Origin: Candidatus Heimdallarchaeota archaeon LC_3
GTDB taxonomy: Archaea > Asgardarchaeota > Heimdallarchaeia > Hodarchaeales > LC-3
Length of the DNA: 64,000 nucleotides
Assembly (NCBI GenBank): GCA_001940645.1
Contig: MDVS01000020.1
Coordinates: 1 to 64,000, forward strand
Reading direction: 5' to 3'
Below the pieces are notes generated by a model, which made no database searches, was not told the origin of the DNA, and saw only the letters and a list, made by a program, of their open reading frames with translations. This document shows positions 27,153-37,400 of this stretch, one piece after another. Every line of letters starts with the position of its first letter. Position 1 is the first letter of the stretch. The position numbers and the translations under genes were made by a program.

Positions 27153-28124
27153 ATGTTAAAAAAAATTATTGATGCTTCAAAAGAATTATATGGAGTTGTG
27201 AATAGAACTCCAGTTTTAACTTCAAGAACTCTTAATGAAATTACTGGCTCTAAAATTTTTATTAAATGTGAAAATTTTCAACGAATGGGTGCCTTCAAGT
27301 TTAGAGGAGCTTATAACGCCCTTAGAAAACTTTCTAGAAAAGAAAAAGTGATTGGTGTGGTAACCCATTCTAGTGGAAACCATGCACAAGCAATTGCTCT
27401 TTCCGGAGCTATTTTAGATATTAAAACTGTCATAGTAATGCCTAAAAATGCACCTGAAGTAAAAATTGAAGCGACGAGAGGATATGGAGCAGAAATTGTT
27501 TTTTGTGAACCAAATGAGAAATCCAGAACAGAAACCGTTCAAAGATTAATGAATGAATATGGGTATACTATGATCCATCCTTATGCGAACGAGCATGTAA
27601 TTGCAGGCCAGGGAACTGTTGCTCTTGAATTAATTGAAGAAGTTGATAATTTGGATTTTTTATTTGTTCAAGTAGGTGGTGGAGGTTTAATGAGTGGTTG
27701 TTCAATTATTGCTAAGGAAGGTGGAAAAATATCAAAAATATTTGGTGCTGAACCTAAAAATGCTGATGATGCATACCAATCGTTTAAAACTGGAAAAATA
27801 ATTCCACAATCAAACCCTAACACCATTGCTGATGGTTTACGAACATCCCTAGCTCCGATAACTTTCAATTTCATAAAGAAATTTGTTGATGGATTCGTAA
27901 CAGTTTCAGAAGATGAGATTGTAGATGCCATGAAATTTTATTGGGAGCGAATGAAGATCATTGTGGAACCCTCAGGAGCAGTATCATTAGCTGCTTTTCT
28001 GCAATATTCAAAAGATTTTCCTGGAAATGTAAAAAATAAAAGAATCGGGATCATTATTAGTGGTGGAAACATAGACTTAACTGATTTTTTTGACACGATA
28101 AGAAAAACTATTGATTCGGATTAA
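27153..28124 (+). CDS. Threonine/serine dehydratase or serine racemase, PLP fold type II
   Basis: Deaminates threonine to 2-oxobutanoate or serine to pyruvate, or racemises serine. Motifs: NFQRMGAFKFRGA with PLP lysine 49, SSGNHAQAIAL, the VGGGGLMSGC phosphate loop, and the C-terminal SGGNIDL motif. At 323 residues it lacks the ACT regulatory domain of biosynthetic IlvA, so a catabolic TdcB or racemase role is more likely. AGGTG lies 11 bases before the ATG. Its 3' end overlaps the convergent imidazolonepropionase gene by 17 bases. Confidence 0.85.
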   Translation: MLKKIIDASKELYGVVNRTPVLTSRTLNEITGSKIFIKCENFQRMGAFKFRGAYNALRKLSRKEKVIGVVTHSSGNHAQAIALSGAILDIKTVIVMPKNAPEVKIEATRGYGAEIVFCEPNEKSRTETVQRLMNEYGYTMIHPYANEHVIAGQGTVALELIEEVDNLDFLFVQVGGGGLMSGCSIIAKEGGKISKIFGAEPKNADDAYQSFKTGKIIPQSNPNTIADGLRTSLAPITFNFIKKFVDGFVTVSEDEIVDAMKFYWERMKIIVEPSGAVSLAAFLQYSKDFPGNVKNKRIGIIISGGNIDLTDFFDTIRKTIDSD

Positions 28125-29406
28125 TAGTATGATTAATTAGTTGTTTATCTTTCACTACTAAGTTACCTTCCTTTATTACATGTTGTACAACATTTTCTCC
28201 TAAATAATAAGCAATAAAGTGAATATTTGGAACATTTAGAATTATTATATCAGCTTTCTTACCCGGTGTAAGCGAGCCAATATTTTTTGCCTGTTCTATT
28301 GACCATGCTCCATTTATTGTTGCAGCTGTTAATGTTTCCATTGGTTTCATCGCCATTTGATAACTAGCAAGCATCATAACAGTCAACATGGAAGTTAACA
28401 TACAATTAGGATTGAAATCAGTAGAAATCGCTATGGGTACGCCTTTCATAATCATTTTTCGAGCAGGTGGATATTCTTTCATTCTTAAAACAAAAGGAGT
28501 TCCTGGTAATAAATTGCCAATAACAGAATTTTTAGCTAAGTCTACAATTCCTTGGTCAGAAATTTGAAGTAAATGATCTGCTGATAGTGAATTTAATTCT
28601 GCTGCTAATTCTGACCCTTTAAAATTTTTCGCAATCTCATCTACATGGATTTTAGGTTTTAACCCATATTCCACACCTTCTTCTATTATTTTCTTTGATT
28701 GTTCAACAGAAAAATATCCTTTCTCACAAAATACGTCAATGAATTTTGCTATGTTTTGTTTTTTCACGGCAGGTATCATTTCATCCAATATCATCTGTGT
28801 ATAATCTTCAGCGTTTGAATTTTCTGGTATAGCATGAGCACCAAGAAAAGTTGGATGAATTTTTATTTGATGAATCTTATCAAGCTTTTCCAATACTTCT
28901 AATTGTTTCAATTCTGTCTTTGTTTCTAGTCCATACCCACTTTTAGCTTCAATTGTTGTTGTTCCAGTCAACAGCATTTTATCCAAAAAAGACTTGTTTT
29001 CATTAACCATGACATCTAGAGATGCTTCTCTAGTTCTTTTAGTTGATGAAAGTATTCCTCCTCCACGAGAAGCGATATTTATATAGGATAATCCATTGAT
29101 TTTCCATTCTAGTTCTTTTTCACGGCTACCTACAAAAGAAATATGTGTATGAGAATCTACAAATCCAGGTAAGACTAATTTTCCTTTTGCATCTGTAATT
29201 TCATTAGCACCCGCCGCACTATATTCTTTCAAAACTTCTTCCTGGTCACCAATTGCTAAAATGATATCAGTATAAGCAATTGCTCCATTCTTGATAATCT
29301 GACAATTATCTAGTTGATTTTTTATAGTTGGAGCAGAAGAGTCGTAAAATGGAGTAGAAATTGTCGAGTTAACTATAATTTTGTATTCTTTAGACTTACT
29401 AACCAT
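28108..29406 (-). CDS. hutI: Imidazolonepropionase (histidine degradation)
   Basis: Hydrolyses 4-imidazolone-5-propionate to formiminoglutamate in histidine catabolism. The amidohydrolase motifs are present: FVDSHTHISFVGSRE for the metal site, SRGGGILSSTK, the AKSGYGL stretch, HPTFLGAHAIPEN, the later HVDEIAK and STDFNPNCM, and the C-terminal GKKADIIIL end. Length of 432 residues is normal. No hutH or hutU lies nearby, so the pathway is scattered or this enzyme works with another source of its substrate. It overlaps the convergent dehydratase gene by 17 bases. Confidence 0.92.
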   Translation of the reverse strand: MVSKSKEYKIIVNSTISTPFYDSSAPTIKNQLDNCQIIKNGAIAYTDIILAIGDQEEVLKEYSAAGANEITDAKGKLVLPGFVDSHTHISFVGSREKELEWKINGLSYINIASRGGGILSSTKRTREASLDVMVNENKSFLDKMLLTGTTTIEAKSGYGLETKTELKQLEVLEKLDKIHQIKIHPTFLGAHAIPENSNAEDYTQMILDEMIPAVKKQNIAKFIDVFCEKGYFSVEQSKKIIEEGVEYGLKPKIHVDEIAKNFKGSELAAELNSLSADHLLQISDQGIVDLAKNSVIGNLLPGTPFVLRMKEYPPARKMIMKGVPIAISTDFNPNCMLTSMLTVMMLASYQMAMKPMETLTAATINGAWSIEQAKNIGSLTPGKKADIIILNVPNIHFIAYYLGENVVQHVIKEGNLVVKDKQLINHTINPNQ

Positions 29407-29500
29407 AAATGAGTTAATGAATGCTCAATTAAAAAATTTTAATGAGATAATTTTGATTAAAATTGTTATAATTGATAATGAAGTATCGAGATTATTGTTA

Positions 29501-29764
29501 TCATTTAACATATCCTCTTCGATATGAATCTGCTGTGAGAAATTCTGCTAATCTGTAGGCTTCTCGGTATAAATCATTTTGAAGTATTTTAATTTTTTCG
29601 TTCTTTGGTAATCTTATAAAAGATCTTTTTTCATAATTATGTTTCTCAAATGGTTTTATTAAATCACTATTATATTGGCTGGTATTCATTAATTGGTAGA
29701 GTTCTCTTTTCATAGATGTAGTTTTTTTAGTAGGTTTATAGGCCTTAGTCCGTTTCTTCATCAT
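29501..29764 (-). CDS. Small basic hypothetical protein, 87 aa
   Basis: Not recognised. Strongly basic at the N-terminus (MMKKRTKAYKPTKK), helical afterwards with LQNDLYREAYRLAEFLTAD. It could bind nucleic acid or ribosomes but nothing proves it. It lies downstream of the giant coiled-coil gene on the same strand, about 165 bases away. Confidence 0.4.
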   Translation of the reverse strand: MMKKRTKAYKPTKKTTSMKRELYQLMNTSQYNSDLIKPFEKHNYEKRSFIRLPKNEKIKILQNDLYREAYRLAEFLTADSYRRGYVK

Positions 29765-29928
29765 TCATCACATCAAATATTCAAATTAGATAATGATGGA
29801 AAAAAGGCAATTAAAGAAACGAGAATATTTAAATCAGATTGTAAGCATAATAGAGATATTACAAGATAAGTAGATCCGTTTTAAAGAAGATTATTTTCTT
29901 TTAAGAAATAATTTGATCCGACATAAAT

Positions 29929-32900
29929 CTACACAACATTTTGTCTGGGTTTTGATTTAGCATTTTTTAGAATCGAAACAAAAACTGACTTATCAAAAAA
30001 ATCAATCATATTTTTATTAGTAATCAGGAACCCAGGGGTGCCTTTCTCTTGATCATCAGATATAATTCCTAATAAAGCTTTAAAAGGATAGTTAGTTTTT
30101 GGATCGACCTCAGTCCTTTCACCAATTACCAAAATAAAGGGAATATTGATTTCAGATACAAAGACTGATACATTTCCTTTTTTCTTATAGATTTTTTCTA
30201 GGCTTTTAATATCACTATCAGATTTGTTGGTAATTATCCTCGTACGTGACTTTTTATTAATTTTTGGAAGGATTGGGAGGATTTGTTCAAGATTTGGGGT
30301 AACAATACTAAGTTTCTTATTGCTTTCTTCAACAATAGAGATGAAATTATTCGTTAAATCATCAGGAGCAATGAATTTTTTGACTTCTTGTATTAAAAGC
30401 TGACCTTTTTTGTTTTCTTGCATTAAGAAATCAGAAACATTGCGAATTAAGGTAGAAAATAGTTCGATATTACTTTTTGTCTCATTAGTTACATTCCCAA
30501 GCTGTGTTGACATATGATCTAGAAATTCTAGAAGTGTGTTTCTTAAACTCTGAGAATCCTTCTGGTATAATTCATGACTTTGATTTAAATAATCATTACC
30601 CTGTTTAATGCTATTTTTAACACTTTCTTCTAATCTTGGCTCAAATTTTTCTTCAAATATTGATAATTCAGTAGAAACTACCTTATTATAATCTTGGATA
30701 GTTTCATCTGTACTTCTTAGGGATTGATTCAAGGTAACTGTTAGTTTTTTACTTAGAGATTTGGAATCCGATAATAAATTGTTATAAGAAGAGGAAATTT
30801 TTTTGAGGTTAGAGGTAAAAGCATCTTTTTGTTCATCCAGTGATTGGTTCAAGTTTTCTTGATACGGGGTAATTGAACCAGAAATACGATCGGTAACTAC
30901 TGTTTCAATTATTTCAAGTGGTTCTATTAGTTTTTCAGCAACTTCACGTAAAGATTGAACTTCTTCTGACTCTTGATTCATTAATTTCGATTGATATGAG
31001 TCAAACAACTTTGTTAGTTTTTCATTTCCCTCATTAAAAGATATTTTTATATTGTTTGAAGTTTCACTTTCAATAATTTTGATTTCTGAAGCTAAAGCTG
31101 ATATATTTTCATCTAAATTGTCAATTAGAGTTGATTTTAGATTTGCAAGTTCACCGTTTAGAGAATTTATTATTTCATTTGTTGAGGTAATAGAAGGATC
31201 AATATTATCAGAAATAAGAGATTCACTATTTTGAGTAACAAGTTTATTCAAATTATCTTTAGTTTTTTTGATACCAGACTTTAATTGAACCTCAAAACGA
31301 TTAATTAAATCAGAAAAGGTATTATGAGATATTTCAAATGCTTCGTGGATATTACTACTAATTTCATGGGCGAGTGCAACTGTTTCTGATTGAAATTCTG
31401 AAGTCTTTTCCTTATATTGACCTACATTTTTTCTGAATAATTCAAGTTTAGATTCACTATACTCTTTTAACAAATCTGAAAGTTTACTGATTTGAGAATT
31501 TGTTTTGATTTCTGAATTAATCATTAATTCAGTTATTGATTCTTTTACTTCAGTTTCTATATCAGAAAACTTATTTCCCGCTGAATTGATTAAATTATTC
31601 ATATTAGAGGTAATTAATGTTGATGTTTCAAGTAGTTGTTCATTTAATTTTTCTGCATTCGAAGAAGATAAATCAATCAATTCATTATCGATTCTTTTTG
31701 TTCTTTCATCAATTATAGTAAATGTTTTTTGAATCGCTGCCTGTAACTTTTGAAATAAATCCCCGATATTTGCAATATTTGTTTGAGAATTTTCTTGAAT
31801 GTTACCCATATCTTCTGATGAAGTATTCAACAAATCCAAGAGTGATTTTATTAAGGAATCATTAGATTGTAAAGATTTTTTGCCTATATCATCTATAAAT
31901 TTGTTAATTTGTTCTAAAGTCTTATTAAAAGTAATTTCTGAAGAACTTTTAAGATCAAGTTCTATTTTATCAATTTTATTACGTGAATTGTCAACTTTTT
32001 CATCTAATTTATTTGAGAAGGAAGAAAAATAATCTGAAAAAGAATTATTTGTAATATTAAGTGTTTGGTTTGAGATTTGAGCCGCTCTATCTAAGATATT
32101 GTCAAAAGAACTATAAATATCTGTATAATTTGAAGATACTTTATCTTTCTCAGACTGAATGTCATTCAAAAATTCTTCCTTAAGTTGGTTAAAAGAATCA
32201 ATTATGTTTGTTACAGCTTCATCAATTGTTTTATTCATTTGATCATTAATTTTTGAGAATGTAGTATCAATATTAGATTGGTTTTCTTTTATCTTCTCTT
32301 GGTAATCATTCTTAGTTTGATCAAGCTCTGTTTGCAATTGTTGTTCGCTATCTTTTACCAAAGTTTTATTTTTTTGTATTATATCATTAATTTGGTTTTT
32401 AAATTCACTCATAAATTCATTTACATCGCTATTGAATTCCTTATTAGCTAAATTAAATTTTTCAACAGGTTGTTCAACAAACTGCTTTATTTCTTGACTA
32501 ATTTTTTCAGCTTGTTGAGTTTTAAGAGATTCTATATAATTTTTGTTTTCTGAAATAAGTTTAATTGAAGAATGTTTTAGTAATTCATTTTTAGACTTAA
32601 AATCACCTAAATTAGATGTAAATAATAAGTTATAATCATCAATATCTTCTTTAAGCATATTGCTCAGTTGTAAGAAGGAATTCAAATCTTCTCTAACTTC
32701 TTTTGAGTTATCATTTAATTCTGTCTTAGCATCTGTAATAAAAAGTTCAATTCTTCTATTTATATTTGCTGATAAATCTCTTAAACTTTTCTCAATAGAT
32801 TCAGAAGATTTTTCCCAACTCTTTGTTTCTTTAAGAATAGTTTTCCCCAATTTTTCAATAATTGTGCTGATTTTTTCAACTAATTCCTGATTTTCTGAAA

Positions 32901-34200
32901 TATTTTGACTTAATTCGTTTTCTGAAAATTCATTAATCTTTTCTAAATATTCGATTGTTATTGTTTCTAATATAGAACTATTTCTATCAAAATCGTTTGT
33001 AAGCTTAAAAACAAACTTTCCAATCTTTTCCTGCAAAAGATTAGACATTCCACCCAACTGTGAAGGAAAAGTGTCTTTAAAAAGTTTTAATTTTTCTTTT
33101 GGAGGTGTCATATCCTTAAAAAAGTCATCAAGTATGGTAGATACTTCTTGATCTAGTTTCAATCTGATTTCTTCATTTGATTTCAAGAATAGCTCTTTAA
33201 ACTGTTCTAATTTTTTATTGAACTCAGTTATAAGTGGATTGATTTGTTTTTCCATGTAATCTACATTTTCAGAGAGTTTTGATCCTAAAACATCCTTGAT
33301 TATTACATCCAAGGAAGTAATAGCATTTTCATCAATTGTTGAAACCATTTTAAGTGTTTTATCTTTAATTGAGGTATAATTTTCAGTTAATTCTTCTCTG
33401 AAATTCTGAGATAGAGTTACTGATTCCGAAATCGAATTTCTTAAAGCATTAACGAAATTTTCTTCCACCTGCTTTATTGATTCTTGAATGTTTGTAGCAA
33501 TGTTCTTTGCAGTTTCCTCAACGGTCTCAGATAGTTCTTGAATAATGTTTCTAAAAGATTTCTTGTTTGTATTTAGCTGATCTTGGAAAATATTTGATTC
33601 TTTTTCGCTTTCCTTTAAAATGCCACTAATTTTTTCATTTGTATCTTCAATCAAATCTTTAATATCTTTTGAAGCATTATTATGTATATTTTCTCTTTCT
33701 TGTAGGGTGTTTTTTGCGATTAAGGAAATTTTTTCCAAAATTTCATTTAAAGATTTTTCGTATGTTGTTTTAAAATCAACTATTAATTGTCTTTGGTTAT
33801 TATCTAAATCATCGTTAAGTGTAGCCAAAACATTAGCTAAATCGTGTTTTTGAAAGTTTTTACTCAAACCTTCATTTAATTTTTTCATTTCCTTTTTCAG
33901 AAGTTCTATAGTATTTATATTAGCATTCTGTAATTTTTTTAACTTTGATGAAAAAAAAGTAAAAGGAGGTTTTGCCAAATACATTTCTTGTGTATCTTTA
34001 GTTGGTTCTACTAATTTACTCTCAATTAAATCCTTAACTGTTTTTATTGTATCATTCTTATCCAACTGAGTTATAAAATGAATTTCTCCAATAGTTAGAG
34101 GACCAAATTTTAGGAGAGAATTATAGACTAGTTTTGCGTTTGGAGTTTCAAGGTATTTATCTAATAAACTCTTGGATTCTTTCTTATTTTTTCGAGACAA
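29929..34200 (-). CDS. Giant TrmB-like winged-helix protein with a ~1,200-residue coiled coil
   Basis: The 1,423-residue protein begins with a winged-helix domain (about residues 10-75: NAKLVYNSLLKFGPLTIGEI, then KNDTIKTVKDLIESKLVE) followed by the YLAKPPFTFFSSKLKKL segment seen after the wing in TrmB-family regulators. Residues 90-1290 are a nearly continuous run of heptad-like helices rich in Glu, Lys, Ser and Asn, with few prolines and no membrane helix. The last 120 residues fold again (SRTRIITNKSDSDI, SVFVSEINIPFILVIGERTE, FLITNKNMIDFF), similar to the PLD-like C-terminal domain of TrmB proteins. Start TTG at 34200 has AAGGAG nine bases upstream. TrmB proteins are normally 250-350 residues. 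Possibly a chromosome-organising or DNA-tethering protein; function inferred only. Confidence 0.75.
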   Translation of the reverse strand: MSRKNKKESKSLLDKYLETPNAKLVYNSLLKFGPLTIGEIHFITQLDKNDTIKTVKDLIESKLVEPTKDTQEMYLAKPPFTFFSSKLKKLQNANINTIELLKKEMKKLNEGLSKNFQKHDLANVLATLNDDLDNNQRQLIVDFKTTYEKSLNEILEKISLIAKNTLQERENIHNNASKDIKDLIEDTNEKISGILKESEKESNIFQDQLNTNKKSFRNIIQELSETVEETAKNIATNIQESIKQVEENFVNALRNSISESVTLSQNFREELTENYTSIKDKTLKMVSTIDENAITSLDVIIKDVLGSKLSENVDYMEKQINPLITEFNKKLEQFKELFLKSNEEIRLKLDQEVSTILDDFFKDMTPPKEKLKLFKDTFPSQLGGMSNLLQEKIGKFVFKLTNDFDRNSSILETITIEYLEKINEFSENELSQNISENQELVEKISTIIEKLGKTILKETKSWEKSSESIEKSLRDLSANINRRIELFITDAKTELNDNSKEVREDLNSFLQLSNMLKEDIDDYNLLFTSNLGDFKSKNELLKHSSIKLISENKNYIESLKTQQAEKISQEIKQFVEQPVEKFNLANKEFNSDVNEFMSEFKNQINDIIQKNKTLVKDSEQQLQTELDQTKNDYQEKIKENQSNIDTTFSKINDQMNKTIDEAVTNIIDSFNQLKEEFLNDIQSEKDKVSSNYTDIYSSFDNILDRAAQISNQTLNITNNSFSDYFSSFSNKLDEKVDNSRNKIDKIELDLKSSSEITFNKTLEQINKFIDDIGKKSLQSNDSLIKSLLDLLNTSSEDMGNIQENSQTNIANIGDLFQKLQAAIQKTFTIIDERTKRIDNELIDLSSSNAEKLNEQLLETSTLITSNMNNLINSAGNKFSDIETEVKESITELMINSEIKTNSQISKLSDLLKEYSESKLELFRKNVGQYKEKTSEFQSETVALAHEISSNIHEAFEISHNTFSDLINRFEVQLKSGIKKTKDNLNKLVTQNSESLISDNIDPSITSTNEIINSLNGELANLKSTLIDNLDENISALASEIKIIESETSNNIKISFNEGNEKLTKLFDSYQSKLMNQESEEVQSLREVAEKLIEPLEIIETVVTDRISGSITPYQENLNQSLDEQKDAFTSNLKKISSSYNNLLSDSKSLSKKLTVTLNQSLRSTDETIQDYNKVVSTELSIFEEKFEPRLEESVKNSIKQGNDYLNQSHELYQKDSQSLRNTLLEFLDHMSTQLGNVTNETKSNIELFSTLIRNVSDFLMQENKKGQLLIQEVKKFIAPDDLTNNFISIVEESNKKLSIVTPNLEQILPILPKINKKSRTRIITNKSDSDIKSLEKIYKKKGNVSVFVSEINIPFILVIGERTEVDPKTNYPFKALLGIISDDQEKGTPGFLITNKNMIDFFDKSVFVSILKNAKSKPRQNVV

Positions 34201-34449
34201 CGTAAAATTCTCCTTGAAAATTAAAAATTAAAATTGATTTATTATTTTTGACATATTAATCAAAAAACTAAGAATTATCTTTTCTCTTTCAATGACAATA
34301 AATTATATTACCAGAAATTTAAACGTGTAATTATCAACTTTTGTGTATTATAATCCTTACTTTAAACTGTGAAAATTCAATATTCATGTATTAATTACAG
34401 AACTAATTATTCTTTATTGTGATATAGTAATTTTTAACTGGATACTACC

Positions 34450-37400
34450 ATGTCAAATACTTTCAATAATAAAAACAAAGAACAACCAAATATTCAAGAA
34501 GAACAAGTTAACAATATTATTGATGACTCTGATTTTATAGTTTGGATAAACAAAAAATTTGAATTCCCTAAAGTACTAATAAATAACTTAGAAGCAATTT
34601 TATTTTCTTTCTTATTTGGTTTTAGTTTTTATTTTACTTTTTTCATTTCTGATCCTATTTTCCCAAAAAACCTCTGGTTTTTACTATCATTAGATTTTTT
34701 TGTTAGTTTAGTTTTCTCATTTTCAAAAATACGTAATTATTGTGCTAATATTAATGAAAATCTTCCTACGTTAATGCAATTTAACAAAACATCCTATTTT
34801 AATCAGCATTCAATTCTTTACAGAATTTCAAGATTTTTATTTTATTACATCTATGCTCTTTATACAGTTCGTGGTTTTTACGATCTTGATTTGTTATTAA
34901 TTTCAATAATATTGTTTATCACAATTCTTCTTTATACAATTTTATCTATATATTATCAGTTTGACCCTACACATAAAATCTACGACTGGTATGCAAACAG
35001 AAGTAATTTAATTAAGCTTTTTATCGTAGTGTTTTGTATAGGAATACTTGGAGTACTAGCAAGACTATATCACGTATATTCTATTGGAACTTGGGATGAA
35101 GGATGGTTTAGCGATATCGCAATGCGAATGGCAAAAGAACAAAATTGGTTATTACCATTATACTACTCAGATTCTGGTAATGAAATTAAATTATTTGATA
35201 AACCACCATTTCTATTCTGGTTAGGTGCTTTAGCTATTAATACAATTGGAAATAATTCATTAGCAGTCAAATGGAGTATGGGTGTTTTATCAGGTTTAAT
35301 GGGATTATTTGGATTCTTCATCTATCATCATCAAAAGAGAAGGAATGATATTGACATCATCCCAAAAAATGTTACTGATTCTAAATATTATGGAGAATAC
35401 GGTATAAAGAATATCTGGGAACTGGAAAATTTAGATGAAAAACCTGAAGAGGAAGAAGAAACTTCCGATGGGTTTTCCATTGGTGTAATATTTGGATTGT
35501 TAATGAGTTTAACTTGGTTTGTTATGTTTTATGGTCGAACAAGTTATTTAGACCCTGCTATAGTAGGGATATCAGCTTTAACAGCCGTTTTTGGTGTTAA
35601 AGCCATCGATCATTGGTTCTTTGGTAATACAAGAAAAGCTTTCTTCTATGTTATCTTAACTGGAACTATTAATGCAATCGATTTATTCTCTAAGGCATGG
35701 CAAGGATTAATTGTTGGTCCACCAATCGCTTTATACTTTATTTTGAGATTTTTACAACATTTTATCCCAAAACACAATATTCGAAGATTTTGGAGCAGAA
35801 TAAATAAAAATTTATTTGTAATTAGTAAGGATTTAGAATCCGAAGTAAGTGCGATGTTAGGAGCGATTCTTGCTTTAATCATATTCTCTTCATTGTTCCA
35901 AAATGGAGCGATTACTATAGATGTTTTTGGATTTTCCATTGATTTTTGGGGAGTAATAATAGTTGTGGTTTTATTTTTTGCAATCAATTCATTTTTACAA
36001 TCAATATTCGAGGTTTCATCACCAAAAGAAGATTCAGATGAAACACCCGAAAATTCAGAAAAATTAGATAGTTTTAAAGAAAATAGCGTCTCTGAAGCTT
36101 ATCTGCAAAGTGATTCTCAAAAACAATTCTTTAGAATTCAGAAAAATGTTTTATTTGTAATTTTAGGATTAACTATGGGAATTGTAGGTGGATATATTAG
36201 TTTTTTTGGATTTGACTTGATCTATTCTAGATTTTTAGAACCTATTACTTCTATATTGGTGACATTCCTTGGTGGAGGATCAACAAATGGATCAATTGAT
36301 TTTTCAGTTTCAGAAATTCCATCCGATATTAACAGCACTTTAGGTTTACTTATAACAGGAATTTTCAGTATTATTAGTGGAATAGCGATTAGTATTTTCA
36401 GTGTTTGGATGATAGGAATCATTATCATTGCTATAATCCAAGTATTAAAAGAAACTATTGAAAAAACTAGCTCTAGTAATAATAATAATGATGATCTAAA
36501 CCCCTTTTTTGAAAAATTTAGTGCACCCTGGGCCAAAGGAATAATATTAGATTTTTCATTAGTAATTCCTCTAATACCACTTGGAATTGCAATAGGATTC
36601 TGGGGAGTCTATTTATTATTTTTTGGAGATTTTTTTAACCGTGATTGGCTATTAATCACTGTAACAGGTATAATTATTTTATTAGTTAGTTTTTTTGTAT
36701 CTTTATTTACATTAGAGCTCGTAAAAAAGATATATAAATATCAGTTGAAAATTTCAACAGGTTATTCGGATATTGAAAATTATTACCTCAATCGCTGGAC
36801 ATTTCGGTACGAGAAATTTTTATTATTTACATTAGTATTATTAGTAGTTATTATTATTTCATTGATGCCATTTATGTGGTGGATTCAATATTTAGATTCC
36901 AATATGAAAGAGCTAGGGTATTTTATAAGAAAAGCTGGCGAATTATATAGAGATCCAAATAGTCCAGGAGAATGTTGGCCACAACCTGGTGATCCTGCCG
37001 GAAGCTGTATTACATATACTTGGTTATTTTTTGAATTTTATATTTCTTGGAGATATGATTTTGGAACATCTTATAACGTTGCCGAGTCATTAGGTGGTTT
37101 TATTGAGCCTTTGTTTATCGTTAGTATTCCATTTTTCCTAGCAGGAATTTGGGCTTTTCATAAAAAAAGGAATTACGCGACCTTAAGTTTATATTTGTCT
37201 TGGTTCTTATTAGTTTTATTCATTTTCGTTCCAGCTAAATTTCAGTTGAATTATTATTATTTAGCAGCTTTCTTCCCATACTTTGCTATTGCAGCAAACG
37301 GTATATTTTATTCTTTGAAGAAAGCAAAAAGCTCTATTCATTTAAAAGATATGTACGAAAGAACAGTATTATTAATTCCTTTATTTTTATTGCTCACTAT

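Noticed and set aside
35646..35987. 113-codon frame on the minus strand inside the glycosyltransferase gene
   Set aside because: It is antisense to a strongly supported membrane protein, has no start signal and encodes no recognisable motif; a shadow frame.
36222..36536. 104-codon minus-strand frame inside the glycosyltransferase gene
   Set aside because: Shadow of the sense gene; no independent start signal.
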